NCBI GenBank assembly: GCA_015039365.1
Contig: WION01000014.1
Span: 558,001-622,000 of the forward strand
Direction: 5' to 3'
Origin: Amanita rubescens
Lineage: Eukaryota > Basidiomycota > Agaricomycetes > Agaricales > Amanitaceae
Length of the DNA stretch: 64,000 nt
Part shown: positions 40,297 to 50,220 of the stretch, piece by piece
Layout: the number at the start of each line of letters is the position of its first letter
How positions within the stretch are numbered: the stretch's first letter is position 1
Notes under the pieces: generated by a model
Databases searched by the model: none
What the model saw: the letters and a program-made list of their open reading frames with translations, nothing else
What the model was told of the DNA's origin: nothing
Program-made: the position numbers and the translations under genes

Positions 40297-40790
40297 TGCC
40301 TACCTCACCATTGGATTCAGTGACCTCAGGAACCACAGAGACAGTGTTGGAGGTGTAGGGAAAGATGGTCATAGTAATTTATAGTACATTCTGGGGTGAT
40401 AATGTGTCAAAATGCTCTAGCAGATCCGTTAACAAACTGCGTGCCACGCTGACTTCACCATCAGATTCAGCGACCTCAGAAACCCCAGAAACAGTTCAGA
40501 GGTGTATGAAAAGGTGGTCATAGTGCTAGCTTATATATTCTGGGGTAATAATGTGTCAAAACGCTCTAGCGGATCCATTACTGAAGCGCGTGCCACGCTG
40601 ACTTCACCATCGGATTCAGCGACATCATAAACCCCCAAAACAGTGTCAGAGATGTAGGGAAATGTCGTCATAGTGTAGTAGTTTATACATTCTGGGGTGA
40701 TAATGTGTCAAAACGCTCTAGCGGATCCGTTACTGAAGCGCGCACCATGCTGACTTCACCATCAGATTCAGCGACCTCACATCAGCAATC
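40297..40790. repeat. Tandem repeat, about 150-bp unit, four copies
   Basis: The core CACGCTGACTTCACCATC with following GATTCAGCGACCTCA recurs at about 40297, 40439, 40589 and 40739, the last three exactly 150 bp apart. Two further copies lie at 42305-42510, on the other side of an inserted stretch. Confidence 0.8.
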
Positions 40791-41159
40791 TTGGGTTTTG
40801 CTATGGAGCATTACATAACATTCCATAGTGTTGTAATGCTCGTAACATGGGTCTATTATTTCATAATGCTCTGTAATGTTGATCATCTTCCCTGTAATGT
40901 CCCATAGCACTCCATAACATACTAGTCCACAACTGGTCAATCCATAAAATATATCCACCACCACTACTTATTCCTCCCTTTTCAGTAATGTTCATATTTG
41001 TATATTTGTATAGAATCAGTTCAAGTACCAGTACACATGATTTGATTGGCTAAGAAATATTTGCACTCTGACAGAATTGAACCCTCAGCCTCACACAGTC
41101 ACACATGCTAAGCTATTCTATCTATGATATAACCACTACACTATAATTGCATTTCTAGT

Positions 41160-41985
41160 GTGCTCACAACTTACTACTTAGGTACCTCCCTGCCCCTCAT
41201 CTGCCTGCCCCTCATATCCTCCCTGCCTCCCTACCCCTCATCCCCTCCCTGCCCCTCATCTGCCTCCCTGCCCCTCATCCCCTCCCTGCCTCTCTGCCCC
41301 TCATCTGCCTCCCTGCCCCTCATTTCCTCCCTGCCCCTCTGCCCCTCATCTGCCTCCCTGCCCCTCATCCCCTCCCTGCCTCCCTACCCCTCATCCCCTC
41401 CCTGCCTCTCTGCCCCTCATCTGCCCCCTGCATCTGCCCCCTGCCCCTCATCCCCTACCTCCCTCCCTGCCCCTCATCCCCTACCTCCCTCCCTGCCCCT
41501 CATCCCCTACCTCCCTCCCTGCCCCTCATCCCCTACCTCCCTCCCTGCCCCTCATCCCCTAGTGCCTCCCTCCCTGCCCCTCATCTCCTGCCTCCCTACC
41601 CCTCATCCCCTCCCTGCCTCCCTACCCCTCATCTCCTCCCTGCCTCTCTGCCCCCCATCTGCCCCTCATCCCCTGCCTGCATCCCTGCTCCTCATCCCCT
41701 GCCTGCATCCCTACCCCTCATCCCCTGCCTGCCTCCCTACCCCCTGCCTCCCTACTACCCCCCTCATCCCCTGCCTACCTGCCTACCCCCTGCCTGCCTA
41801 CTACCCCCCTCATCCCCTGCCTGCCCCCCTGCCTCTCTACCCCCCTCATCCCTAGTACCCCCTCATCCTCTCCCTGTTCCCCTCATCCCCTCACCCCCTC
41901 ATTTCCCACTCCCTGCTCCCCTCATCCCATCCCTGCTTCCATCTCCCCTCATCCCTGCTCTCTCTCCCACCATATTCTGTATTTT
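41160..41985. repeat. CT-rich minisatellite
   Basis: Imperfect repeats of CCCCTCATCTGCCTCCCTG and CCCCTCATCCCCTCCCTG-like units. The open frame through it is only translation of the repeat. Confidence 0.85.
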
Positions 41986-42304
41986 TTATGGGAACAGAGT
42001 GCAACTACTAAGTAGTGTTACAGAGCACTCCAGAAAGTACCCAGAATTATCAAGCATTACAAACAATTACAAAACAGCAGACATATTACAGCACATTACA
42101 AACAATTACAAAACAGCAGATATATTACAACATATTACAAACAATTACAAAAAACTGGACTTATTACAACCAAAAACAGGGTTTACTGATGCAGAAACCC
42201 CCAAAATAGTGTCAGAGATGTAGGGAAATGTTGTCATAGTGCTAGCTTATAAGTTCTGGCAGGTGATAATGTATCAAACTGCTCTAGCAAATCCGTTATC
42301 GAGT

Positions 42305-42510
42305 TTCATGCCACGCTGACTTCACCATCGGATTCAGCGACCTCAGGAACCCCAGAAACAGTGTTGGAAAGATAGGGACAGCTGGTCATAGTCCTAGGCC
42401 ATACTAAGTTCTGGGGTGCTAATGTCTCAAAATGCTCTAGCAAATCCGTTAATGAATTTCGCACCACGCTGACTTTACCATCGGATTCAGCGACCTCAAA
42501 AACCCCTGTC
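42305..42510. repeat. Two further copies of the 150-bp repeat
   Basis: Starts near 42305 and 42461 match the 40439-type unit closely (CACGCTGACTTCACCATC). They show the array was split by the CT-rich and AC-rich middle. Confidence 0.7.
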
Positions 42511-42668
42511 ATGACTGGTTCTATGGTTTCCCAAATTTTTCAAAACCGTAACTGCAATTTTTTCCAACTGACCAAACCGTGACCGACGGACGGTTCAGTC
42601 ACAACCAGTTATGGTTTGGTCCGGTTCCGGTTTTTTTCTGGTTCTCATGACCGGACTTTTAAACACTA

Positions 42669-43440
42669 GGTGTTAAATATAGAATTATATTTGTAGAATG
42701 ATTAACTACTGATAGACTACAGTCATCATTAATCATATCGCTCACATCATCCTTTATATATGACATAGAGATGACATCATAGTGATATCATGATAGACTC
42801 ATGATCGCACCTTATGGTGTGCTTAGCACGCCATATCTTCCCATCTATACTATATGCTTACACATATGTAGACACATATTTGTTCTCTCTTAGTATATAG
42901 TAAACCTGTCCTGTATTGTAGAATAGGACAATCCATTCTCTTCCTCTTACTATCACTACTACACCAAAGGGTAGTGCTAAGACCATATCGCAATAGGTAA
43001 GCTATTGCACCTGCTCATGCTGTGGACATGCTCTTGCATGACCTGTCTTCTTCATCAGGTTATGGGCCCTGCTGTCAATATTGCCAGGACCCACATCGCT
43101 CATCGCTTGACAAGATGTCCCACTGGTATAGTATTGCAGCGAGCCTGATATGGTCTTATCATCTCTGGTTATACTCATCCTTGATTGGCATATGTGCTAA
43201 TGACATGTGCCTGGACCTAGGGCTTTAGGGGGATCTCTTTGACACCCAGGGATAAGGGTATACCTATGTTTCTCGACACTGGCATGGCAATGTCGGCCCT
43301 CATGGTGTATTCGTGCTTGTGCACCATGATGTGACTGGGGTATTATTGCACACTATACCATCATAAGACCCTTAGAGTCTTTATATATACAATATGGCTC
43401 GTAAATAGCAACTTCTAGTATAAACGATGTGCTGACATCC
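42669..43440. other. Unassigned repeat-zone sequence
   Basis: AT-rich flank beginning TGTTAAATATAG and followed by short pieces that read like broken retroelement (for example at 43250). No frame, LTR pair or duplication could be confirmed. Confidence 0.3.
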
Positions 43441-44361
43441 CATTGTGGGTGGTACACGCAATCAATTAGTGTTTGACATGGGTATGGCATACCCGTTGGG
43501 TAAAGTAATATGGGTATGTTGGGTACAGGTCAGGGTCACAAGCTCAGTACCCGCATATACCCCTTACCCACACCCACAGAAACCCATACCCGTATGGGCG
43601 GGTATGCTGCAATTGGGATTAGGGTGGCATGTTATGGGTGCCAGCGCCCGTGGTCACAACTGTGCAGTACCAAGTCGTGTATGTAGATAATAAAAATATT
43701 GTCCACTCTGTGTGTTGAGTCTCCCTGGTGCTGTCATGGCACACGATGAAGTTGATCCATCCCTTATTCTCACTGAACGATGCAAGCGCAAGATTTCCTC
43801 TTATGCTACAAATGAGGACAATGGCTCTGCCAATAAGGCAGACACAGTAAAATGCCTATGAAAGACTATTGAATCAGAAAATCAGTCATACTCTGACGAA
43901 CAAAATGAAGATGGGGGTACACACCATGAAGATGACTTGGATGGCCATGCAGACTTAGGGATTGGCTTGGGTATACCCTTGGGTATCCAGGTGCATACCC
44001 AGACCCAGACCCCGTGACATACCCGGACCCGTAGCCAGGGTATGGGTTTGGATGCGGGTACAAGATAACTTGACCTGGACCCGGACCCAACCTCCTACCT
44101 GTACCTGTACCCGCACGGGTTGTACCCACAAGGGCAGCATACCATTGAGTGTGCATGGATTCGGAGGCCAAGGATTCAGCCAAGTCTGTTGCCAAACAGG
44201 TATAAAGCATAATGAGACCACAACCAAGTCACCTGACCATAGCTGTTGTCCGCAATGAGCCAATAAATGCAGCTGCTCCCCAAGTTCAGCCATGGCCAAA
44301 AATTGTCTGCAGATGGTGTGACAAGGAAGTGGTGGAAAGATCCCATTCTGGCTGTTGGATT
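43441..44361 (+). pseudogene. 5' part of a decayed hAT-like element with GGGTAC repeats
   Basis: Two clusters of GGGTATGGGTACCC-type subterminal repeats (43480-43600 and 43960-44120), typical of basidiomycete hAT ends, precede a reading frame with APQVQPWPKIVCRWCDKEVV and SHSGCW, which is interrupted by the Gypsy element. The other half resumes at 58459. Confidence 0.45.
44357..44361. repeat. Left 5-bp target duplication of the Gypsy element (GGATT)
   Basis: Identical to 58459-58463, immediately outside the other LTR. Confidence 0.9.
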
Positions 44362-44813
44362 TGTTACGAACTCGTTAATCTCAACCTAAGTTGCAACGGC
44401 AACTCTAGTCACGTTTACAAGTCTTAAGTCAAACGTTAAGATTATAAGTTCAATACTAAGTCAAGATGTTGACTTAGGATCTGAGGACGATTGTGGTAAA
44501 TGAGTTAAGAGTAAGGTTATATTGCCAGACGACAATAAACAGCTAAGTCGAACTTAGGGTTCGACTCTAGAATACATGTGGTATTTATACTAGCAAGTAC
44601 AAAGAGACGTACTAATTAATGAACAATGGTAAGTACAGAAGTAAGTATAAGGACGGCGTCATATGTGGAACAAGGGATGGTATAAACAAGTAAACGAGTT
44701 AGTCCGTATGAATCGAGCATAAGGGGAGCGACGAGTAAGGTATGCATAAAGAAAATAAACATGTCCGACGTATCATGTAAGCATAATGCGGGAGTCCGTA
44801 CCGTGTTGTAACA
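44362..44813 (-). repeat. Gypsy 3' LTR (intact, 452 bp)
   Basis: TG...CA bounded, beginning TGTTACGAACTCG on the + strand and ending GTGTTGTAACA. It also contains GGTATGCATAAAG once, the unoccupied version of the site at which the nested element sits in the sister LTR. Confidence 0.92.
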
Positions 44814-44853
44814 CTAGCTCTCCCCTATGTTGTTGACTGCAACAACAAAACAT

Positions 44854-46611
44854 TCAAGTATTCATGTTGTGCATGGCGACGTCGTCGTGCTGATAGCCGT
44901 AGTCACCGTAAAAGTTGCAGGCATCGTCATCAGCTCCGTCGCACTGTCGTCCATTGACGCATGCCTGACACTGTGACGCGTGGTGTGCCTTCTTCTTTCC
45001 CTTCTTCTTCGGCTGATGAGGGCGGCGGCTAGTGGAAGCGGGGGTATTGGCGGTATCTGTGGTAGTTCGAGAACGTCCTTTCTTCTTAGTGGAAGGACCG
45101 GGCGTCGGATCGCGTCGGCGCGTGGGAGCGCGTGTAGATAGAGTAGACACAGGAGGAATTGTAGTAGCGAGATGGTGATCCTCAGAGGCATGTTTACCTC
45201 GGCAGTGAATGCAGCGGTTGTAACGATGGGGGCGTTGATTGGCGGCATTAGTCATACTGCAGGTCGTAGGTCGTCGAGAAGGCGGAGTGTCGTTTCGTCG
45301 AGTAGTGGGGACAGGAATATTCCAGACTCCGTGGCAAATAACGGTGGTGGTTGGGGGTGATGCGGATCGAGGAGGAGAAGGAGTCTTCTTATCTCGTTTC
45401 GGTTCTTCCTCAATGAGATCGCCTGTTGTACGGATTCGGCGATGAAGATCGAGATCGCTGATCGCATTATTGATCTGCGCAATGTGGTCGCTAGTGAGTT
45501 GATGCAAGGGAACTCCATCTGCGAATTCGGCTGTGGTCCATTCCGTGTCTCCTTGGATACTGGATAAGAGATCTCGGATTTTTCCGGTGAGGCACCAGAT
45601 TTCTCTCGATTTACGATCTGTCTCCATAATGCATCTAGTTGCTCGGTGTCGGTCGGGTGTAGCTTCGGTAGCGCGAAACCAATGGTTGACAGCGATGTGG
45701 TTATTCTGATCGTGAGACTGTATCTTTAGTCCAAACCTTTGATCGTCGATGCTTTCTATAGCAAGGATGATATAGCGCTCGACGTCAGCTGTGAGAAGGC
45801 GTCGTAATAGATCTATCGCCAGTTGATCTAGATTTCCTCCTTTCGGATGAACGTCTTCCCAGTATAATGACGTAATGTTCACAAACGTTTCGATTAAATC
45901 GGCACAGTGATAGTTGTATTGATCTCGGGCTTGACCGGCAAGGGTAGTGGCGGTTCGGAAATCCATGAGGAGTCGCCAGACTCGAGCTATCCTTTCTTGG
46001 TCAAAGATGTCGACCTGTAATCTAGCGGCGTTACAGATCAGAGTGACGCGGTCTCTAACCTTGGTGTAAGTAGTAATTCCGTGATAACTGAGATAGAGAT
46101 CGGGGGTGGTTCGTATGATGGGGCCAGCCATATCGCGGTTAGTCCCATCTGTACCGTGACTCTGGTCATTGCCTCGAATAGGTTCGTTATGAGATTGAGT
46201 CGAAGCGTGACCGGTAAGTGCCGTCTCTCTATGTATGGTAACGCTAATGTCTTCAGCGTTTCTAGGTGGGATTGGTCGGCTATTGCGATCTTCCGTAATT
46301 CGTCCAGGTACAGCCAGAGTTTCTGATGTTCTGTGGTGGGTTTCCTGGGTTTCGGTGGGAGTGATCGGGATCGTCTGAGACGGGGTTTGATCGGGAGGTC
46401 CGTGGGGAACATCAACGAAGTCGTTCGGGTCAGCGTCTTCTTCGTCGGTGTTGGTGGTATGAAGAACAAGTCGAGGTCGGTGGGGCCCAGCGGAGGTGGT
46501 GAATCGAGTGTTGATGGTCTCTCCAGCATAAAATTCGGACCAGGGGAAGTGCTGAACGGCGTCGGTGGTGTCGTTTCCATTCTGCATAGTAACTTGGTAT
46601 GTGAATGACAT
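44854..46611 (-). CDS. Gypsy third ORF, unknown function
   Basis: 585 codons downstream of the chromodomain. The start ATG at 46611 follows the pol stop with a single base between (TGA G ATG), suggesting reinitiation after pol. The N-terminal half is Thr/Pro/Asp-rich. The middle has ARDQYNYHCADLIE and DLLRRLLTADVERY, motifs shared with the corresponding ORF of a second Gypsy family at 62964-63863. The C-terminal part is His/Cys/Lys-rich and highly basic (RYNRCIHCRGKHASEDHH knuckle-like, KKKGKKKAHHASQCQACV), which may bind nucleic acid or zinc. No signal peptide or membrane helix is seen, so it is not an envelope gene. Function unknown. Confidence 0.75.
   Translation of the reverse strand: MSFTYQVTMQNGNDTTDAVQHFPWSEFYAGETINTRFTTSAGPHRPRLVLHTTNTDEEDADPNDFVDVPHGPPDQTPSQTIPITPTETQETHHRTSETLAVPGRITEDRNSRPIPPRNAEDISVTIHRETALTGHASTQSHNEPIRGNDQSHGTDGTNRDMAGPIIRTTPDLYLSYHGITTYTKVRDRVTLICNAARLQVDIFDQERIARVWRLLMDFRTATTLAGQARDQYNYHCADLIETFVNITSLYWEDVHPKGGNLDQLAIDLLRRLLTADVERYIILAIESIDDQRFGLKIQSHDQNNHIAVNHWFRATEATPDRHRATRCIMETDRKSREIWCLTGKIRDLLSSIQGDTEWTTAEFADGVPLHQLTSDHIAQINNAISDLDLHRRIRTTGDLIEEEPKRDKKTPSPPRSASPPTTTVICHGVWNIPVPTTRRNDTPPSRRPTTCSMTNAANQRPHRYNRCIHCRGKHASEDHHLATTIPPVSTLSTRAPTRRRDPTPGPSTKKKGRSRTTTDTANTPASTSRRPHQPKKKGKKKAHHASQCQACVNGRQCDGADDDACNFYGDYGYQHDDVAMHNMNT
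46038..46580 (-). CDS. Possible overlapping ORF inside the third ORF
   Basis: An ATG-started 180-codon frame in another phase, beginning 31 nt after the third-ORF start. It ends in a hydrophobic/charged stretch with ITNLFEAMTRVTVQ and ends SVITELLLTPRLETASL. A frame in a comparable position of the second Gypsy family (63506-63973) shows the vaguely similar FVTEAMITTQLALAV. Codon and distance tests are needed; it might be chance. Confidence 0.3.
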   Translation of the reverse strand: METTPPTPFSTSPGPNFMLERPSTLDSPPPLGPTDLDLFFIPPTPTKKTLTRTTSLMFPTDLPIKPRLRRSRSLPPKPRKPTTEHQKLWLYLDELRKIAIADQSHLETLKTLALPYIERRHLPVTLRLNLITNLFEAMTRVTVQMGLTAIWLAPSYEPPPISISVITELLLTPRLETASL

Positions 46612-46612
46612 C

Positions 46613-49600
46613 TCAGAGTTTCCTTCGTCTTTTATATTCTAGAAGGAGGTCTTCCATATGCGTCAAGTTATTTTCTGGTTCCCATGTGTTTTCGCTGGTA
46701 TCATAGCCTTTCCACTTTACAAGAAATTGTAATTTTCCTCTAAACTTGCGATGTGCAAGCAGTGCTTCTACTTCGTATTCTTGTTCTCCTTCGATCAGAT
46801 CGGGAGGGGGCCTTGTTTCCGTTGTTCCATGAAAGGAAGTTTCTTTGAACGGCGTTAGTAAGGCAGCGTGGAATACGTTATGAATTTTCCATTGTCTTGG
46901 TAGCGTGAGACGATATGTCACTGGTCCTAAGACTTCTTTAATGGAAAAGGGACCTTCTCGTTTAGGTGCGAGCTTTCTGCTCTGATAAGGAATCTTCAGG
47001 TTCCTAGACTCTAACCATACTTTGTCATTGACTTTGAACGGTTTAGTCTTTCTCGTTGTTCTCTCCATCATCTTAGCTCGGGCTAGATCATGTGCGGCGA
47101 GTGCTTCTTCTCGTGCGCGGAACAAGGAGTTGATGCGGTTATCGGCGGTTGGTGTATTTGTCTTTTTTGAGACAAGGGGAAGTGCAACCGGGGATGTTCC
47201 ATACATCAATTGAAAGGGCGATTGTTTCAATGCTTCATGAGTGCGTGAATTATGCGCGAATTGTGCTATTGGTATCATCTTGTTCCAAGTATCTGGTTCA
47301 TAGGCACAGAATATCCGAAGATAAGCTTCTAATTCGGCGTTATATCGCTCCGTTTGTCCATCAGTCTGTGGATGGAAGGCGGTACTCATTTTGTGTTTGA
47401 TCTTTAATGAGTCCATTATGCCGTTAAAGACATGTGATGCGAACTGTGGTCCTCGATCGGAGATCATGATGTCGGGTAAACCGAAGTTTTTGAATACATT
47501 CCGAATGTAGAGGTCGGCGGTTTCGTCAGCGGTGATAGTTTTATTACAAGGCATGAGAATTACTCCCTTTGTAAGTCCTTGATCGACCACGATAAAGATA
47601 GAATCAAAGCCGTTACTTGTGGGTAAATTGGTTATGAAATCCATAGTTATTTGTTGAAAGGGTCGGTGAGCATGAGACTTGATTGGCATTAGAGGTGCAG
47701 CAGTAGGATGTGTATTTGATTTCATTTGTTGACATGCCGTGCATCCATCAATGAACTGTTTAACCATTTTAGACATCAATGGCCACCAGTAATATTCCTT
47801 TAATAAGGCGAGTGTTTTGAAGAAACCGGGGTGTCCGCTTGTTGGTGATTCATGAAAATCTCTAATAATATCTCGGCGAAGATCGGCGTCAGGGGGAATA
47901 AAGGATTTCCCTTTGTACAGGATTAATTCATCGTCAAGGGTCCAATCAGAAAGGGCAGTGTGTAAAGGTGGTGTTCCTTTTTCTTTTAGACATTTCTTGA
48001 TTGATTGAGCAAATTCGTCTTTGACAGTTATTTCTATTGCTCTGTCACGGAGATCTTTGGCGATTGTGCGAACAAAGAGTTCTTTTGGGAGCATCGTTAT
48101 TAACTCTTCTGGTTCGTCTTTTGTCATATGATCGGGTCGGCGGGATAGGGTATCCGCTATTATTAGTTTTGCTCCAGGGACGTGGGTTAATTTAATATTA
48201 AATCGAGACAAGTCGTTCCACCATCGTGCTTGGCGGTTCGTAAGACGTTGTGGTTCTCAATAGTAGAGTAAATTCTTGTGGTCGCAATGAATAATGACAG
48301 GGTGTTCTGCTCCTTCAAGTAGGTATCTCCATTCATTGTAAAGAGCGTAGTAAATGGCGAATAATTCTCGGTCGTAGATTTGCCATCGTGTTTCAGTCGG
48401 TGTTAAGGCGTGGGATAGGTATCCACATGGGTGTAAGTCGCCATTGTCATCTTTCTGCATGAGAACTGCTCCGATAGCGCGGTCTGATGCATCCGTTTGT
48501 AGAATAAAAGGTTTGTTGACATCGGGCATCATTAAGACAGGTGCGGATGTGAAGCGTTCTTTTAATAGATCAAATGCGACTTGGCATTCTGCGGTCCATG
48601 TCCATAATTTGTTTTTCTTCGTTAGGTCGTGCAGGGGTCGTGCAAGGTGGGCAAATCCAAAAATAAACCTTCGATAGTAATTTCCGAATCCTAAAAAGGA
48701 TCTAACTTGTTTAACGGTAGAAGGGGTTGGCCAGTCCCTGATTCCGGCAAGTTTGATCGGGTCCATTTTTATTGTGTTTTTGGATATGACGGTGCCTAGA
48801 AAATCAACTTCTTTGGCAGCGAATTTACACTTTTCAAGCTTGAGGTAAAGATCGTGTTTCTGTAATCGTTCAAGTACTTGTTTTGTTCGAGTCTCGAGTT
48901 CTTCTTTAGTGCGCGCGTGTATTAGCATGTCATCCATGTAGATGACGAGCCATCCTTTTTCTGTAAAATCCCTGAAATAATCGTCCATCATAGCTTGAAA
49001 CGTTGCTGGTGAATTTCGTAATCCAAAAAACATGACGTTAGGTTCAAATAAACCTCGATTGGTGATAAAGGCGGCTTTCCATCTGTCAGATTCCTTGATT
49101 TGAACGTTATTATATCCCCATCGGATATCCAATTTCGTAAAGTATTCCGAATCTTTGAGTTTGATCATAAGATCGGAGATAAGAGGTAGCGGATATGCGT
49201 TTGGTTTAGTATATTCGTTCAAATATCGATAATCTTGGCAGGGTCGTAATTTTTGTGCTTCTTTCTTTTCTACGAAGAAGAAAGGTGATGCCTGCGGTGA
49301 TTTCGATGGTCTGATGTAGCCTTTTTCGACGTGTTCTTTGATCCATTCATCCAGTGTGTTCTGCTGTTTCGGAGATAAGGGATAGATTTTTCCTCTTTTT
49401 GGTATGAAATCATCGCGAAGTTCTATCTGGTGATCCCAAGATCGGCTTTCTGGGAATCGTTCACTTGCTTTTTTCTCAAATACATCTTTCCATGCCGAGT
49501 ATTCAGGAGGGAGCGTGTAAACCTCCTCTGTTTGATGGTATTTGTGTTCCATTTGTTGAGCTGGTGTATATCGTGCGATAGTTACTTGGTCGTATTCATC

Positions 49601-50218
49601 TTCTGACCAGCTTCCTATATCCTCAAATGTATGCGCGTTCCATCCGTGATCTGTCGTCTGTGATCCTTTGTGTGACATCAAATATCCGATGACGAGATCT
49701 TCTTCCCATTCAGGCATAGCTATTCTGTCAATCTGTTGACAGATGCTCCGAAGTGATGCCTTGATCTTGTCCTGTTCAGAGTTTCGGAACTCTAGAGTCT
49801 TTTCTCTCCAGTTTACATCAGGGTTATGCTTCTCTAGCCAAGGAAGCCCCAGTATAATCGTTTGTTTTCCTATTGCTGATACGTAAAACCATTCGGTCAT
49901 GCGTTTTCCGTTCATTTCGAAGGTGATTAGACATTGTTCATCAATTTCTCCTTCTTTGTTTATGGTGCCATCAACGTTGTAGACTCTGATTGGTCGTGGA
50001 GTTTTTCGTTTTCTCCATTTGTGTGCTATCTTTTTGTCGATGAATATCCCTTCGGCTCCGCAGTCGATAAGGGCAATGAGGTTTTCAGTGTCGTTTTCAG
50101 TTTCAACTTTGATAGGGACAGATAATCTTCGTTTTGAAATAGATTGTACTGTTACATAAGATATATCGAGAGTTGGATCTGATGTTTCTGGAACTTCATC
50201 CACTGTTATGAGTCCCAC
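46613..50218 (-). pseudogene. pol: Gypsy pol with one internal stop codon
   Basis: Aspartic protease (LIDCGAEGIFID), reverse transcriptase (YMDDMLIHA; LDIRWGYNN), RNase H (ILQTDASDRAIGAVL), integrase zinc finger (H-H...C-TACQQ), catalytic core with DFITNLP, SDRGPQFAS and HPQTDGQTERYNAE, and a C-terminal chromodomain (LVKWKGYDTSENTWEP). A TGA at 48257-48259 interrupts RNase H where relatives have Arg (sequence LLYY then stop then EPQRLTNRQARWW); this fits CGA to TGA. Everything else reads through. The frame starts without ATG directly after gag, in the -1 phase. Chromodomains steer integration to heterochromatin. Confidence 0.9.
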
Positions 50219-50220
50219 TG

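Larger units (their letters stand above)
40006..42666. mobile_element. Non-autonomous DNA transposon, 2.66 kb, inverted-repeat ends
   Basis: The ends are inverted copies: GTGTTTAAAAGTCCGGT at 40006 and its complement ending at 42666, each bordered by TA (40004-40005 and 42667-42668). Many palindromic ACCGGT/TGACCGG motifs follow inside both ends. The middle has two groups of a roughly 150-bp repeat and a long CT-rich tract, and no coding sequence. A longer target duplication than TA was not found. With TAG first it could be a hAT derivative (TAGTG end), or a TA-targeting element. Confidence 0.65.

Noticed and set aside
41160..41855. 231-codon Pro/Ser/Leu-rich open frame on +
   Set aside because: It is translation of the CT-rich minisatellite and has no other protein features.
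40004..42668. 8-bp target duplication around the 2.66-kb element
   Set aside because: Flanks AATATCAA and the bases after 42668 do not match; only TA is shared.
42669..42965. Possible Copia LTR beginning TGTTAAATATAG
   Set aside because: No second copy, no matching duplication and no clear CA end.
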